This document shows positions 43,424 through 53,247 of a stretch of 64,000 nucleotides of DNA, in pieces. The translations under genes and the position numbers were made by a program. Position 1 is the stretch's first letter. Each line of letters starts with the position of its first letter. This DNA is from Candidatus Opimibacter skivensis (GTDB lineage Bacteria; Bacteroidota; Bacteroidia; Chitinophagales; Saprospiraceae). The DNA lies in assembly GCA_016721905.1 (NCBI GenBank), contig JADKHH010000025.1, positions 61,001 to 125,000 of the forward strand. The letters are read 5' to 3'. The notes beneath the pieces are model-generated. The model had not been told where the DNA came from. It did not search any database and saw only the letters and a program-made list of their open reading frames with translations.

Positions 43424-44841
43424 GTCTCCAGAGATTTAACACGTGGATCCGCCCATTTGTAAATAACATCCGTAAGTATATAACTGAAGACAGTTATCGC
43501 CGCACCAAACATAAGAATAGGAAATACTACGGGCCAGTCCCGCGCCACCAGGCTCGTATACATCAACCGGCCCATGCCCGGGATGCTGAATATCACCTCA
43601 ATGATTAAAGATCCTGAAAGCAATGCGGGTAATGCACCTCCGATCATCGTGATCACCGGGAACAACGCATTCCTGAATACATGTTTTCGAAGGATTGTTT
43701 TTTCGGAGACCCCCAGTGATCGAAGAGAAAGAACATAGGGTTGATGAAATTGATTCACCACCGATTGTTTCATTTGCCTGGAGATATAAGCCAGCGATCC
43801 AAGTGCTAAACACAGCACAGGTAACGTGAGATGCGTTAGTAGTACAGCCCACTTTTGAAAGACATTACTTGCGCTATGGTAGGGGCCAAGACCACCCGCA
43901 GGAAAAATGGAAAGCCATTCTCCCGAAGATAGAAAATAGATAAAGAGTGTGGCCAGCCAAAACGAAGGCAATGCAAAGAGTGTGAACAAAATAATATTGA
44001 CCACTCTTTCTTTTTTTAATCCATCATGTCTTCCACTCCACAATCCAATCAATACACCAAGTACAATCGCCAGGATAAAAGCCAGCCCATTCAAAAGTAG
44101 TGTCCATGATAATGCATCAAAAATCTTTGACCATGCATTCCTTCCATCAATCAGGGAGGTTAAAGGCTTGAAAGTGATAAAGCCTCCCATCCACTGATGA
44201 TACTGATTGTGTGTTCCATGCCAATAAAAGACAGGCAACCATTTTGCCATTTGTGGTTTTCCTGTTGATCTGACTAGTAGTTCAATATCTTTATTAAGGG
44301 TGTCCAGAATGGCCAATGTCTCCGGTGTTGCAGAACTATCTTTTGCTATAAGCGAATGATGACGCAAAATAATATGATGCGCAGAGAAAAGATCATGTGT
44401 ATGCAGGAGCTCGCTGACCATCTGACATAATTGATTCGCTGCCGGTGATGCATCCGCCAAAGGGCAGGCATAGCCTAAGCCTCTCTGCAAGTCGTGATAC
44501 AAGTCTATGGTTCCTTCCTTTTGGTTGGATGCCTGAGCCCATTTTTTTACAGTTTGGCGATCACTGACAGGGAGGATGAGAAACAGCGAATCAGGATAAT
44601 TGGATGGTAAAACAGACAAATAGAATAGCGGCAGATCAAGGCTACGCTTCTTCGCTACTCTTGCATACGCTACTCTTTGTTCGAGTGGATCAACAGATGC
44701 TGCATATTTCGAATCATCTAGACTTAGATAATCAAGTACTTCATCCCCCGGCACCAACTTGCTCAGATAGAAGGCAATGATTGAAATCACACCAAGGAGT
44801 ACAAGGGCATTTAAACATCGCCTGAGCAGGGATCTGAACAT
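43420..44841 (-). CDS. Peptide/nickel ABC transporter permease (DppB/OppB-type)
   Basis: The 473-aa protein has the DppB N-terminus ('VISIIAFYLSKLVPGDEVLDYL') and core ('YISRQMKQSVVNQFHQPYV', 'EVIFSIPGMGRLMYTSLVAR'). It is about 150 residues longer than E. coli DppB because of a large periplasmic insert after the first helix (about residues 40-230), which is frequent in Bacteroidota versions. It starts nine bases after the binding-protein gene and overlaps the second permease. Confidence 0.9.
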   Translation of the reverse strand: MFRSLLRRCLNALVLLGVISIIAFYLSKLVPGDEVLDYLSLDDSKYAASVDPLEQRVAYARVAKKRSLDLPLFYLSVLPSNYPDSLFLILPVSDRQTVKKWAQASNQKEGTIDLYHDLQRGLGYACPLADASPAANQLCQMVSELLHTHDLFSAHHIILRHHSLIAKDSSATPETLAILDTLNKDIELLVRSTGKPQMAKWLPVFYWHGTHNQYHQWMGGFITFKPLTSLIDGRNAWSKIFDALSWTLLLNGLAFILAIVLGVLIGLWSGRHDGLKKERVVNIILFTLFALPSFWLATLFIYFLSSGEWLSIFPAGGLGPYHSASNVFQKWAVLLTHLTLPVLCLALGSLAYISRQMKQSVVNQFHQPYVLSLRSLGVSEKTILRKHVFRNALFPVITMIGGALPALLSGSLIIEVIFSIPGMGRLMYTSLVARDWPVVFPILMFGAAITVFSYILTDVIYKWADPRVKSLET

Positions 44842-44850
44842 AGGGGTGTA

Positions 44851-46605
44851 TTAGGATCCGGCTGGTTTAATTAGGTTTTCGAAATAACCAGGTCTGCGTG
44901 ATGAGGTTTGAAGTTGTATTCGCTTTGATGCAATGATACGCTCGAGAGGTACGTACAGGAAGATCACCGGCTGGGCAGCATAAATGATCTCCTGGAATTT
45001 TTTATAACCCGCAGCTCTTTCCTTTGAATCAGTACTGGAGCGAAGATTTTCTATCAGCTGATCCAGTTCGGGTGTATGAAATCCACTTCGGTTACTGCCC
45101 CCTGGGCTATCATTGGTAGAATGCCAGAGCGTGAAAGGATCATCAGGTGATGGATAGAAAGATATGCGCAATGGCATGATTTGATAATTATGCTGGCGCA
45201 AGTCCTGTTGCACTTGTCCGGGGTCAATGACATCAAGTTGTATATCAAATCCAGCTTTTGCTGCATTTTCTTTCACGATGTTGGCGATAGCCATTCCCTC
45301 TGCCTTATTGGATAGTTTAATGCTGAGTTTTAATTCTTCCCGTTTGCCACCTATCATTTTATCCGGTGTGCCATTGCCATTCGTGTCTCCCCAACCGGCT
45401 TCTTTAATTAGCGCCAGTGATGTATTGATATCCTGCTTCAAAGGGCTCAGTTCTTTATCGTAGTAACTTCTGTCAGGATGAATCGGGCCGACTGTTCTTT
45501 TGGCAAGACCTGCCATGACATTGTTGAGGATACCATCATAATCCAATGTGTAGGCCAGTGCCTTCCTGATGCGGGAGTCAGCCAGGATAGAGTCACGATT
45601 GTTCAACTCAAGGTAGTTAACGACCATCAGGGGTGGAGTTACAAACTGTAATTTATCTTTCCAATCCGGGTCTGTACTTAATGCTTTAAAAGATGATGCA
45701 GGTACCTCGGCCATGAGGTCTATTTCACCAGCCTTGAGTGCTGCTTCTGCTGCGGCAGCATCCAGAATGATCCTATAGGTTATTTCCGCTGGATAAGCTG
45801 TGAGCAACGAAGGAGGATTTTCGATTTTATCACCCCACCAGTTTTGTTTTCTTTTGAGTCGGATGAATTCACCGGTCATCCATTCAGCGAGTTCATAGGC
45901 GCCTGCACCTGATACCGTCTCTCTGAAAAATGCAGGGGACTCATACAGGGTAGCAAATCTTTTCAATAAGGAGTCTTGTTCTGCAGTCCATACTTTATCC
46001 GTAGCTCTGAGTTCTTCGAGCGTAAATTTCGACATGATATTTTCCGGATCGTAAATATGCGCTGGATATAGATTCCAATTGGTGGCGGCCTCAAAATCAA
46101 GGATATACGTGCTGTCAAAATAAACAGCCACTTTTTTCGGATCATTTGGATCGATCACGATTTCACTAATGAAATCCGTAAAGGTTTTCCAGCTGTCTGC
46201 ATTGACATACGGATTGTAAATGGACTTGAAAGTGAATAAATAGTCTTCGCCTGTCACCGGTTTGCCATCCGCCCATTCGGCCTCAGGTCGGAATTCAAGT
46301 TTAAAGACTTTGCCATTGGCATGCTTTCCTTCCTTGACCATTTCGGGTACAGGCATTTTTGTAATCAACAAGGGTGTCAGTGTAAGCGAAATAGGATCAT
46401 ATTCCGCTATCGGTAGCAGGATAAGACTCTCGATTGGTGAAGCATAGGCGCTTTTTGAAAAGATAGGATGCAGGCTTTCCGGCTCATTGGGTAACCTGAT
46501 GGTTACGGCTAGTGATGAAATGTCTGCTGCGTTTTTGCAGGAAAAAATTCCTGCTGCCAGTAAAACGCAAAAAATGGTGTGAGTTATAATTCCCTTCCTG
46601 TACAT
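44851..46605 (-). CDS. Peptide ABC transporter substrate-binding lipoprotein (SBP family 5)
   Basis: The 584-aa protein has a lipoprotein signal ('TIFCVLLAAGIFSC') and the family 5 layout: 'ITKMPVPEMVKEGKHANGKV...FKLEFRPEAEWADGKPVTGEDY', then 'LAYTLDYDGILNNVMAGLA' and a C-terminal 'FQEIIYAAQPVIFLYVP'. It captures oligopeptides or similar ligands for the two downstream permeases. A promoter at 46610-46642 lies so close that the transcript may be leaderless or start within a few bases of the ATG. Confidence 0.9.
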   Translation of the reverse strand: MYRKGIITHTIFCVLLAAGIFSCKNAADISSLAVTIRLPNEPESLHPIFSKSAYASPIESLILLPIAEYDPISLTLTPLLITKMPVPEMVKEGKHANGKVFKLEFRPEAEWADGKPVTGEDYLFTFKSIYNPYVNADSWKTFTDFISEIVIDPNDPKKVAVYFDSTYILDFEAATNWNLYPAHIYDPENIMSKFTLEELRATDKVWTAEQDSLLKRFATLYESPAFFRETVSGAGAYELAEWMTGEFIRLKRKQNWWGDKIENPPSLLTAYPAEITYRIILDAAAAEAALKAGEIDLMAEVPASSFKALSTDPDWKDKLQFVTPPLMVVNYLELNNRDSILADSRIRKALAYTLDYDGILNNVMAGLAKRTVGPIHPDRSYYDKELSPLKQDINTSLALIKEAGWGDTNGNGTPDKMIGGKREELKLSIKLSNKAEGMAIANIVKENAAKAGFDIQLDVIDPGQVQQDLRQHNYQIMPLRISFYPSPDDPFTLWHSTNDSPGGSNRSGFHTPELDQLIENLRSSTDSKERAAGYKKFQEIIYAAQPVIFLYVPLERIIASKRIQLQTSSRRPGYFENLIKPAGS

Positions 46606-46609
46606 CTAT

Positions 46610-46642
46610 CAAAGATAAACATGCAAAGGCGTATTCAGCAAA
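46610..46642 (-). promoter_or_regulatory. Promoter of the peptide transporter operon (TTTG-N21-TATCTTTG)
   Basis: TTTG at 46642-46639 and TATCTTTG at 46617-46610 on the minus strand fit the Bacteroidota consensus exactly with a 21-base spacer. The -7 box ends only five bases before the ATG at 46605. Confidence 0.65.
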
Positions 46643-46725
46643 ACATAACAGACAGGGTAGGGGAAGGGTACAAACTTTTCAGGCAGATATCATAACCATA
46701 CTGTCTTATAGCTGTTGTATGACAT

Positions 46726-47628
46726 ATGAAAAAACAACTGCTGATTGCAGGAGGTACAGGCCTGATAGGAACAGCTATTAAGGAAAGCGCACTAAGTCGT
46801 GGTTGGGAGGTGATGATCCTCAGCCGGGAGCCGGGACCTGGGAAGATGATGTGGAATCCGGCGAAAAGAACTATTTCGTTGACCGAAGTCATGACTTTTG
46901 ATGCCATTATCAACCTGGCCGGTGCTTCGATTGCCGGCAGCAAATGGACCACCGCCAGGAAGAAGGAAATTGTCGATAGCCGCGTCGATGCAGCCGCCAC
47001 CCTTGAAAAATATCTGCAGCAGGGATTACTGAAAGCGCAAACGTATATCGGGGCATCTGCAATCGGCATCTACGGCGACAGGGGATCTGAACCACTTGAC
47101 GAAATCTCTCCGATTGTTGCCGAAGATCAATGGATGGTCAACACGGTCCAACAATGGGAAAAAGCTCATGCTGCCATTGAATCATTGGGCATTCGAACAA
47201 TCATACCCCGGATCGGAATAGTCATGAGTGAAAAAGGTGGCGCATTGCCAGAAATCATCCAGACAGCCCCCTTTGGATTCCTGGGATACTTTGGAGACGG
47301 GCACCAGATCTGGCCATGGATTCACATTGATGATCTGGTGGACATCATGCTCCTGGCTATTGAGGACGATAAGATGCAGGGTACATATCTTGCTGTTGCC
47401 CCTTTCCCTGCTTCGAACAAGGAAATAGTTAAAGCGGCTAATGATGTGTACTCCCCACATCGTCTTGTTATACCAGTTCCGGTGTTCGGACTTCGACTTA
47501 TGTTAGGAGAGATGCATCAAATGCTCATCCAAAGTTGTAATGCACATCCTGCCAGACTGATCAAGGAAAATTTTCTCTTTAAATTCAATAGGATTGAAGA
47601 AGCCATGGATGACCTGATCAAGAAATAA
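46726..47628 (+). CDS. TIGR01777-family NAD(P)-binding epimerase-like protein
   Basis: The 300-aa protein begins with the Rossmann motif 'LLIAGGTGLIGTAI' and carries 'INLAGASIAGSKWT', 'YIGASAIGIYGDRG' and 'WPWIHIDDLVDIM', all diagnostic of the TIGR01777 (YfcH/SDR39U1) group, with a DUF1731-like C-terminus ('LRLMLGEMHQMLIQS'). The physiological substrate of this group is not known. It is divergent from the peptide-transporter operon and convergent with the HAD gene. Confidence 0.92.
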   Translation: MKKQLLIAGGTGLIGTAIKESALSRGWEVMILSREPGPGKMMWNPAKRTISLTEVMTFDAIINLAGASIAGSKWTTARKKEIVDSRVDAAATLEKYLQQGLLKAQTYIGASAIGIYGDRGSEPLDEISPIVAEDQWMVNTVQQWEKAHAAIESLGIRTIIPRIGIVMSEKGGALPEIIQTAPFGFLGYFGDGHQIWPWIHIDDLVDIMLLAIEDDKMQGTYLAVAPFPASNKEIVKAANDVYSPHRLVIPVPVFGLRLMLGEMHQMLIQSCNAHPARLIKENFLFKFNRIEEAMDDLIKK

Positions 47629-47677
47629 GATTGCAACAATTGGGACTCCTGCAACGGCACACCTCTTGGTACTTAGT

Positions 47678-48103
47678 TTAAGGCTCGAATATTTCGATTT
47701 CCTTATTCTTCTTGACAAAGTTGGTAAACTTGCCTTTAAACCTGGTGGCTTTTACAATGTGGTTATCAATCCAGTGATAATTACCACCTCTTGGTTTGCC
47801 GACCAGCAGTCCGTGATATTTAAATCCACACTTCTTAAGCCAGGTCTCGGTGATTTCGCGATGTGCCTCTGTCCGGGATGTGAAGAAAGTAATGATGTGT
47901 CCTTCGTCATACCAGGTGTTGATGATCTCCAGGGCATCAGGATAGAAAGGTACGTCCACCATGCGCTCAGGCTCTTCATTGGGGATATCATCACATATGG
48001 TCCCATCGATGTCTATCAGGAAGTTCTTGACTTCTTCAGGCAAAATGGGGCTGAGGGTCTCGCCCTTTTCATTAAATGCAGGTTGCAGCATTTGTTTTTT
48101 CAT
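47678..48103 (-). CDS. Small HAD-like phosphatase
   Basis: The 141-aa protein has the HAD motif I 'FLIDIDGTICDD' (about residues 27-38), motif II 'ITFFTSRTEAH' and a lysine in 'LLVGKPRGGNYHW'. It resembles the short HAD proteins of Bacteroidota often mislabelled as phosphoheptose isomerase. A phosphatase role is likely; the substrate is unknown. The gene stands alone between a convergent epimerase and the M23 peptidase. Confidence 0.8.
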   Translation of the reverse strand: MKKQMLQPAFNEKGETLSPILPEEVKNFLIDIDGTICDDIPNEEPERMVDVPFYPDALEIINTWYDEGHIITFFTSRTEAHREITETWLKKCGFKYHGLLVGKPRGGNYHWIDNHIVKATRFKGKFTNFVKKNKEIEIFEP

Positions 48104-48222
48104 CGTTATTAGAGAAGATCACACAAAGAATGAGCCAAAATGCTGGTGGAGGCTATACGTGACGGTTAAACTATTGTAAATAATTGAAAATCTGTTGATT
48201 GTAATTGAAATAACGGCGTCCA

Positions 48223-49083
48223 TCAAAAATCAATATACTGGGTAGGGTCGACTGGCTTGCCCTGGAGCCAAAGTTCAAAATGAAGATGTGGCCCGGAAGA
48301 CATCTTCCCCGTATTGCCAATGATGGCCACGGCTTCCCCGGCGCGCACAAAGGCTCCGGTCCGTTTTAGTAGGGTCGCATTGTGCTTATAAAAAGACACC
48401 ATGTCATTGTTGTGCTGGATTCCGATGGTATAGCCTGTTTCGAGCGTCCAGTCCGCAGTGATAACGTGTCCATCCCAAATGGCTTTGACCGGAGTATCGT
48501 GTGGAGCCAGGATATCTACTCCCAGATGGTCGATTTCAGCATCAAATCCGCTACTGATCACCCCGGAAATAGGCGGCATGAGGTAACGGTAATCAGCCAG
48601 ATTCAGAATAGTCATCCCAGGGGAACTGTTAAGAACCGTATTTGGCGCCTTGGCTGGCTCATTTGAATTTACTTTTTTCCCATTGGTGTCCTTTCCTTTT
48701 TTGTCCGTCACGACTTTGGAAGTATATGACACCTTGGGGGCATTGATGCTGTCCGGGGGACGGATCAACTGATTAAAGTGCTCATAATAAAGCTTATAAC
48801 TCGTCAATTCACCTTCCAGAGCTGCCATTTTTTTACTCAATTTGATATATTCCGGATGTTGGGTGGGCTCGGCATAACCCGGCACGAGGCGTTTGAGTGG
48901 CGTGAAAAAGATGACCACAGCCATCAATCCCATAGCCACCAGGATCAGCGAGGAGAGAAGTATATAGATGTTCAGGAGGGTAAGCCTGTAGGAGCCTACT
49001 TCCTCCAGGGTCTCATCCTTGCGGAGGACTAACCTGTAGATCGTATGCCAATTGCGTTTGCGGGTTTTGACCTGCTCTATCAT
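48223..49083 (-). CDS. M23-family metallopeptidase, membrane-anchored
   Basis: The 286-aa protein has one N-terminal membrane helix ('LNIYILLSSLILVAMGLMAV'), a coiled-coil linker ('KLSKKMAALEGELTSYKLY') and a C-terminal LytM domain with zinc ligands in 'DHLGVDILAPHD' and 'GPHLHFELW'. It probably cleaves peptidoglycan cross-links in the periplasm. Divergent from the SprE/PorW-like gene, it shares a promoter region of about 120 bases with it, which hints at joint envelope functions. Confidence 0.9.
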   Translation of the reverse strand: MIEQVKTRKRNWHTIYRLVLRKDETLEEVGSYRLTLLNIYILLSSLILVAMGLMAVVIFFTPLKRLVPGYAEPTQHPEYIKLSKKMAALEGELTSYKLYYEHFNQLIRPPDSINAPKVSYTSKVVTDKKGKDTNGKKVNSNEPAKAPNTVLNSSPGMTILNLADYRYLMPPISGVISSGFDAEIDHLGVDILAPHDTPVKAIWDGHVITADWTLETGYTIGIQHNNDMVSFYKHNATLLKRTGAFVRAGEAVAIIGNTGKMSSGPHLHFELWLQGKPVDPTQYIDF

Positions 49084-49205
49084 GATGATGAGACGGATAC
49101 TGATTTTTTAAAATAAATTTGCCTCCGATTCAGTTAAATAGCATTAAACATTTCAGGAAATTCCCTAACAGTTTGAAATCAAACAGCCTCTTATACCCTA
49201 TTAAC

Positions 49206-52157
49206 GTGAAAAATGCCTTTTTGATCATATTGGCCCTGGGATTCCTAACCGGGTGCGTGACCAAAAAAAGCCGGAATGACCAGTCAAAAATAGGGCAATA
49301 CTATCACAATCTCACTTCCAGGTTCAACGGCTGGTTTAACGCCAACGAACTGGTCAATGCGAGTATTGTCAAGCTGGAAGACCAATACCAGGATAATTAC
49401 AACGAAATCCTGCCATTATATGAATACGCCGCAGTCGACAACGCAGATGCAGTCAAAGCGGACCTGGATGAAGCCATAAAGAAGGTTTCGGTGGTCGTCA
49501 CCCTTCATGAATACAGTGACTGGGCAGATGATTGCTATCTGCTCATTGGAAAATCGCTTTATCTCAAGAAGGATTACGAGTCTGCCGAAAATGCCTTTGA
49601 ATTCTATATGGATGAGTTTCTTCCCACCGGCAAGAGGGCTACTATAAAGAATAAAAAGGGGTATAAATCAGGTACTTCTCAGAAAGGCGGAAAATCTGGT
49701 TCAGAGGTAAAGGAAGCCAACAAGCGGAAGAAGGAATTGCAGAAAGCACGTAAGAAGGCTGAAAAGGAACGAAAGAAGTACAATAAAGAACTTCGTAAAC
49801 GAAAGAAGAAAGGACAACCTACGGATGATCTGGTAAGACCAGGTACTACAAAAGCTGCGGACGGAACAACCGCCATCCCATTGTCTGAAGAGAAGAAATA
49901 CGAAGCCACAGCTGCCGAACTCAAGGCAAAGGCCAAAGCTGAAGGTGACCAGGCCAACTTCTTCCTTCGCGCAGCAGCATATGATGAATCGATTCTGTGG
50001 CTCGCTAAAACATATATTGAGCGCGAAAACTGGACCTCTGCTGATTATCAGTTCAGGAGACTCGAGGGCGATGATATCCTGCCACCAAGGGTCTATATGG
50101 AATTGCCGGTAGCACGTGCCTATTATCATCTGCAGCGGGGCAATTATCCCCAGGTTATTCCTTTCCTGGAGACGGCCATTGAGCGGGCAAACAATAATGC
50201 AAATAAGGCGAGGTATAGCTATATCATAGCACAATTACACTATCGTGAGGGCAGGGGAGAAGAAGCCAGAAAATACTACCAGAAAGCACTTGAATTCAGC
50301 AATGATTATGAGATGACGTTCAATACGCAGTTGGCTATCATTCGCTCTTCGGTCCAAAACAACACCATGACCAGTGCTGATGCCATGGCACAACTCGAGA
50401 AGATGGTCAAGGACATCAAGAATGTCAACTACCTGGGTCGGATATATTATCTGATGGGTACACTGGCCGTGGATGCAAAAGATATCCCGCTGGCCATCAC
50501 GCATCTCGAAAAGAGTGTGGAAACAGTTGGCGCCGATGCCTTCCAGGAAATTGAAAGCCAGTATTTGCTTGCTACACTTTACATGCAGCAACTGCAATAC
50601 GTCGAAGCTGAACAAGCCTACAAGGCATGCGCAGCGATCATGAAATCTACTGACCCAAGATTCAAGGAGGTCAAGAAATTAGCTGACAACCTGACGGACA
50701 TCGCGCTCAATCTCAATACGATTAAATTGCAGGATAGTCTCTTGTATCTCTCCAATCTGACCCCGGAACAATTAAAGATCGTAGCGGTCAATATTAAACT
50801 TCAGAAGCAGAAAGAGGCTGAAGAAGCTGCTGAAAAAAGCAAGTACCAGGCGGCCAGTAATAAATCTTCGCCATCGGGCACAGCAGCAAGCGCGGGCGGC
50901 TTAGCGGGTAGTTTGCCTCCATCCCGTCCTACTGGAGGCACAGATATAGGCACAGGTATTTTCTGGGCTTTTGATCAGAAGAATATCAAGAAGACCAAGA
51001 GGGAATTTGAAAAGGAGTGGGGTGATATTCCACTGACGGATTATTGGAGGGTTAGTTCAAAAGCAAGCCAGTTTGCATCCACAGCCGAAGAAGAATCGAA
51101 AGATGCAGAAGGTCAGGTTGGTCTTTATGGAAGTGAGATTGAAGACTTCTTTAAAGACGTACCTAAGAATGATTCGGCGAGAGCATTATGCCATGCGAAA
51201 ATCAGAAAATCAATGCTTTCTCTGGGGCAACTCTACCGGGACAGGCTCGATGATTTTAAGAGCTCGATAGAGATCATGGAATCACTGCTGGAGAAGTACC
51301 CGGATGCTCCTGAAGAACTGGAAACATTTTATCAGCTATACCTTTCATCTCTTTCGGCAGGAGATCATGTGAGGGCGGAAAAGTACAAGGCGATGATCCT
51401 TGCACAATATCCTAACTCGAGGTTTGCCAAGGTCCTCTCGGATCCAAATTTTGCTGCCACCCAGATGTCTGAACATGACCGTTTGGTCCAGTATTATGAT
51501 GAGACCTTCATTTTGTTTGAGCAGGGAAAGCATGACGAAGTGCTGACCCACATCCGTGATCTTGAAGATAAATTCGGCGTCAACAATGTATTGATGGCCA
51601 AGTTTGATTTGTTGAGAGCTATGAGCATGGGAGCCACGGTGGGTAAGGATGCATATGTCGATGGACTGAAGCATGTGATCGCCAGGTATCCTAACAGCGA
51701 TGAAGAGAAGAAGGCAAAGGATATGTTATTGCTGCTTGGTGATACGGGTTCAGGAAAAGCATATGGAGAGTCAGGGCTCGAGTCTGCTACATTTACAATG
51801 GAAGAAAATGCCCTGCATTTTGCTATTGTATATGTCAGCAATCAGGAAGAGGTGACACTCGCCGAAACCAAGGTGGGATTAGCAGAATTTCACAAGAAGT
51901 ATTTCGCGCTCGACAATCTAAAATTTACAAACCTGGTTTTCGATCCTGCAAAGAATCACTCCCTTGTATTGGTGCGATCTTTCAATACGAAGGAAAAGGC
52001 GATGACCTATTATGAAACCGCCATCAGGAATCCAAAAGATTTCCTTCCGGAGAAAGCTATTTTCGAAGTATACCCCATTACGCAAAAGAACTATCGTGAA
52101 GTGATCAAAGCGAGATCACTGACGGAGTATAAGGCGTTTTTTGAAGCGAATTATTGA
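49206..52157 (+). CDS. sprE: SprE/PorW-like TPR lipoprotein of the type IX secretion system
   Basis: The product of about 983 aa starts with a lipoprotein signal ('AFLIILALGFLTGC') and the characteristic 'YHNLTSRFNGWFNANELVNA'. Tetratricopeptide repeats follow ('YLLIGKSLYLKKDYESAENA', 'GRIYYLMGTLAVDAKDIPLA'), with a Lys-rich low-complexity insert (about residues 150-240). This matches SprE/PorW proteins, which link T9SS outer-membrane parts to the PorLM motor. A GTG at 49206 is preferred, because the TTG at 49119 would add 29 residues before the signal. The assignment is by pattern, not alignment. A TAAATTTG box lies at 49114-49121. Confidence 0.75.
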   Translation: MKNAFLIILALGFLTGCVTKKSRNDQSKIGQYYHNLTSRFNGWFNANELVNASIVKLEDQYQDNYNEILPLYEYAAVDNADAVKADLDEAIKKVSVVVTLHEYSDWADDCYLLIGKSLYLKKDYESAENAFEFYMDEFLPTGKRATIKNKKGYKSGTSQKGGKSGSEVKEANKRKKELQKARKKAEKERKKYNKELRKRKKKGQPTDDLVRPGTTKAADGTTAIPLSEEKKYEATAAELKAKAKAEGDQANFFLRAAAYDESILWLAKTYIERENWTSADYQFRRLEGDDILPPRVYMELPVARAYYHLQRGNYPQVIPFLETAIERANNNANKARYSYIIAQLHYREGRGEEARKYYQKALEFSNDYEMTFNTQLAIIRSSVQNNTMTSADAMAQLEKMVKDIKNVNYLGRIYYLMGTLAVDAKDIPLAITHLEKSVETVGADAFQEIESQYLLATLYMQQLQYVEAEQAYKACAAIMKSTDPRFKEVKKLADNLTDIALNLNTIKLQDSLLYLSNLTPEQLKIVAVNIKLQKQKEAEEAAEKSKYQAASNKSSPSGTAASAGGLAGSLPPSRPTGGTDIGTGIFWAFDQKNIKKTKREFEKEWGDIPLTDYWRVSSKASQFASTAEEESKDAEGQVGLYGSEIEDFFKDVPKNDSARALCHAKIRKSMLSLGQLYRDRLDDFKSSIEIMESLLEKYPDAPEELETFYQLYLSSLSAGDHVRAEKYKAMILAQYPNSRFAKVLSDPNFAATQMSEHDRLVQYYDETFILFEQGKHDEVLTHIRDLEDKFGVNNVLMAKFDLLRAMSMGATVGKDAYVDGLKHVIARYPNSDEEKKAKDMLLLLGDTGSGKAYGESGLESATFTMEENALHFAIVYVSNQEEVTLAETKVGLAEFHKKYFALDNLKFTNLVFDPAKNHSLVLVRSFNTKEKAMTYYETAIRNPKDFLPEKAIFEVYPITQKNYREVIKARSLTEYKAFFEANY

Positions 52158-52360
52158 TTTTAAAGCTTCCAGCTATCAGCTTCCAGCTTCCAGCTTTAGT
52201 CTGAGTAAGACATAAATCAGCGGGTGATGCAAATCAGCTTACCCAGGAACTATGACTCGCTAGATCAGGCTTATTTATATCAGCTATCAACCAGGTATAA
52301 GTACTCGAAACAGCAAATCGACTAAGCTGGAATTATTAGCTGAAGGCTGGTAGCTCAATT
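52158..52360. repeat. Gap with 'cagcttccagc' words
   Basis: The gap between the SprE-like and biotin-carrier genes contains 'cagctatcagcttccagc' words (about 52163-52196) and a partly related 'agctggaa...gctgaaggctggtagct' stretch near 52325-52352. No ORF. Confidence 0.55.
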
Positions 52361-52852
52361 TTACACATCAAATTCAACCAACACAGATCCCTTCTCTACA
52401 GCCTGGCCAATAGACACGTTTACAGACTTGATGATCGCCTGATGTGGAGCTGAGATCATGTTTTCCATTTTCATCGCTTCGAGAATGATCAGTGGGGTGC
52501 CTTTTTCAACTTCCTGTCCTGCTGCGATTTTGATGCCGGTGACCAAGCCTGGCATCGGGGCTTTCAATACACTTAGCTTTTTCGTTTTAGTGCTGTTCAG
52601 ACCCATTTTTTCAATCAGGAGATCGAGGTTATCCATCAGGGTAACCTCCTTGATTTCACCATCTATCTTGAGCGTATACTTTCTGGATGAGGGATCAGAG
52701 GCTATAATCGAAATCGTATGGGCAAGACCATTTTCGAGCAGATGGAAGGTATCCGCATCGATACGTATACAATCCAGATTTTGCCAGTCAGCGGATTCAA
52801 GGTCAAAGCGCTTGCCTTCGATTTCGACAACCATTGAGGATGATTTATTCAT
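52361..52852 (-). CDS. Biotin/lipoyl-containing carrier protein
   Basis: The 163-aa protein ends in a biotinyl domain with 'PMPGLVTGIKIAAGQEVEKG' and the biotinylated lysine in 'LEAMKMENMI' (about residue 128). The N-terminal ~85 residues are of the type found in biotin-carrier subunits of acyl-CoA or oxaloacetate/methylmalonyl-CoA carboxylases. No carboxylase subunit is adjacent. Its start overlaps by four bases the end of the AtpI-like gene, so it is the last gene of a four-gene operon beginning with bactofilin. Confidence 0.88.
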   Translation of the reverse strand: MNKSSSMVVEIEGKRFDLESADWQNLDCIRIDADTFHLLENGLAHTISIIASDPSSRKYTLKIDGEIKEVTLMDNLDLLIEKMGLNSTKTKKLSVLKAPMPGLVTGIKIAAGQEVEKGTPLIILEAMKMENMISAPHQAIIKSVNVSIGQAVEKGSVLVEFDV

Positions 52853-53247
52853 GGTAGGTTAACTTTCTTTTGTCTTCCAACTTTCTCCAGGAAGATGACT
52901 TCATACACGGTGGATGACACATAGATAATCAGAAATGGCCAGATAAACGAATGGTCTGCAGGGTCATAACCTTTTTTGTACCCCACCACCAGTGCAAGGC
53001 AAACCAGCATCTTCAAAAAGACGGCAATCATGATCAACTGAATATACAGCCTTGTCACCTTGCTGTCTGCCGCTATCCTGGCAGCTGCAAACATCATGAT
53101 ACAAAAACCAATCATGGTCAGCATGCATACCGCGATGAATCCAATATGCGTGCGAAGTGCCGGCACGATGAGAAGTAGAATAAAAATCAGAAGACATTGG
53201 ATGGCCACCGTGATGCCCAGTCCTGTGAAAAACTGTTTAGGATTCAT
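52849..53247 (-). CDS. AtpI-like four-helix membrane protein
   Basis: The 132-aa protein has four membrane helices ('VAIQCLLIFILLLIVPAL', 'IGFIAVCMLTMIGFCIMMFA', 'LIMIAVFLKMLVCLALVV', 'FIWPFLIIYVSSTVYEVIFL'). In Bacteroidota such proteins usually sit between AtpZ and atpB of the F-type ATP synthase and are thought to help rotor-ring assembly. It overlaps the AtpZ gene by 11 bases. The ATP synthase a and c subunit genes that normally follow are absent here and a biotin carrier gene takes their place. Confidence 0.7.
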   Translation of the reverse strand: MNPKQFFTGLGITVAIQCLLIFILLLIVPALRTHIGFIAVCMLTMIGFCIMMFAAARIAADSKVTRLYIQLIMIAVFLKMLVCLALVVGYKKGYDPADHSFIWPFLIIYVSSTVYEVIFLEKVGRQKKVNLP

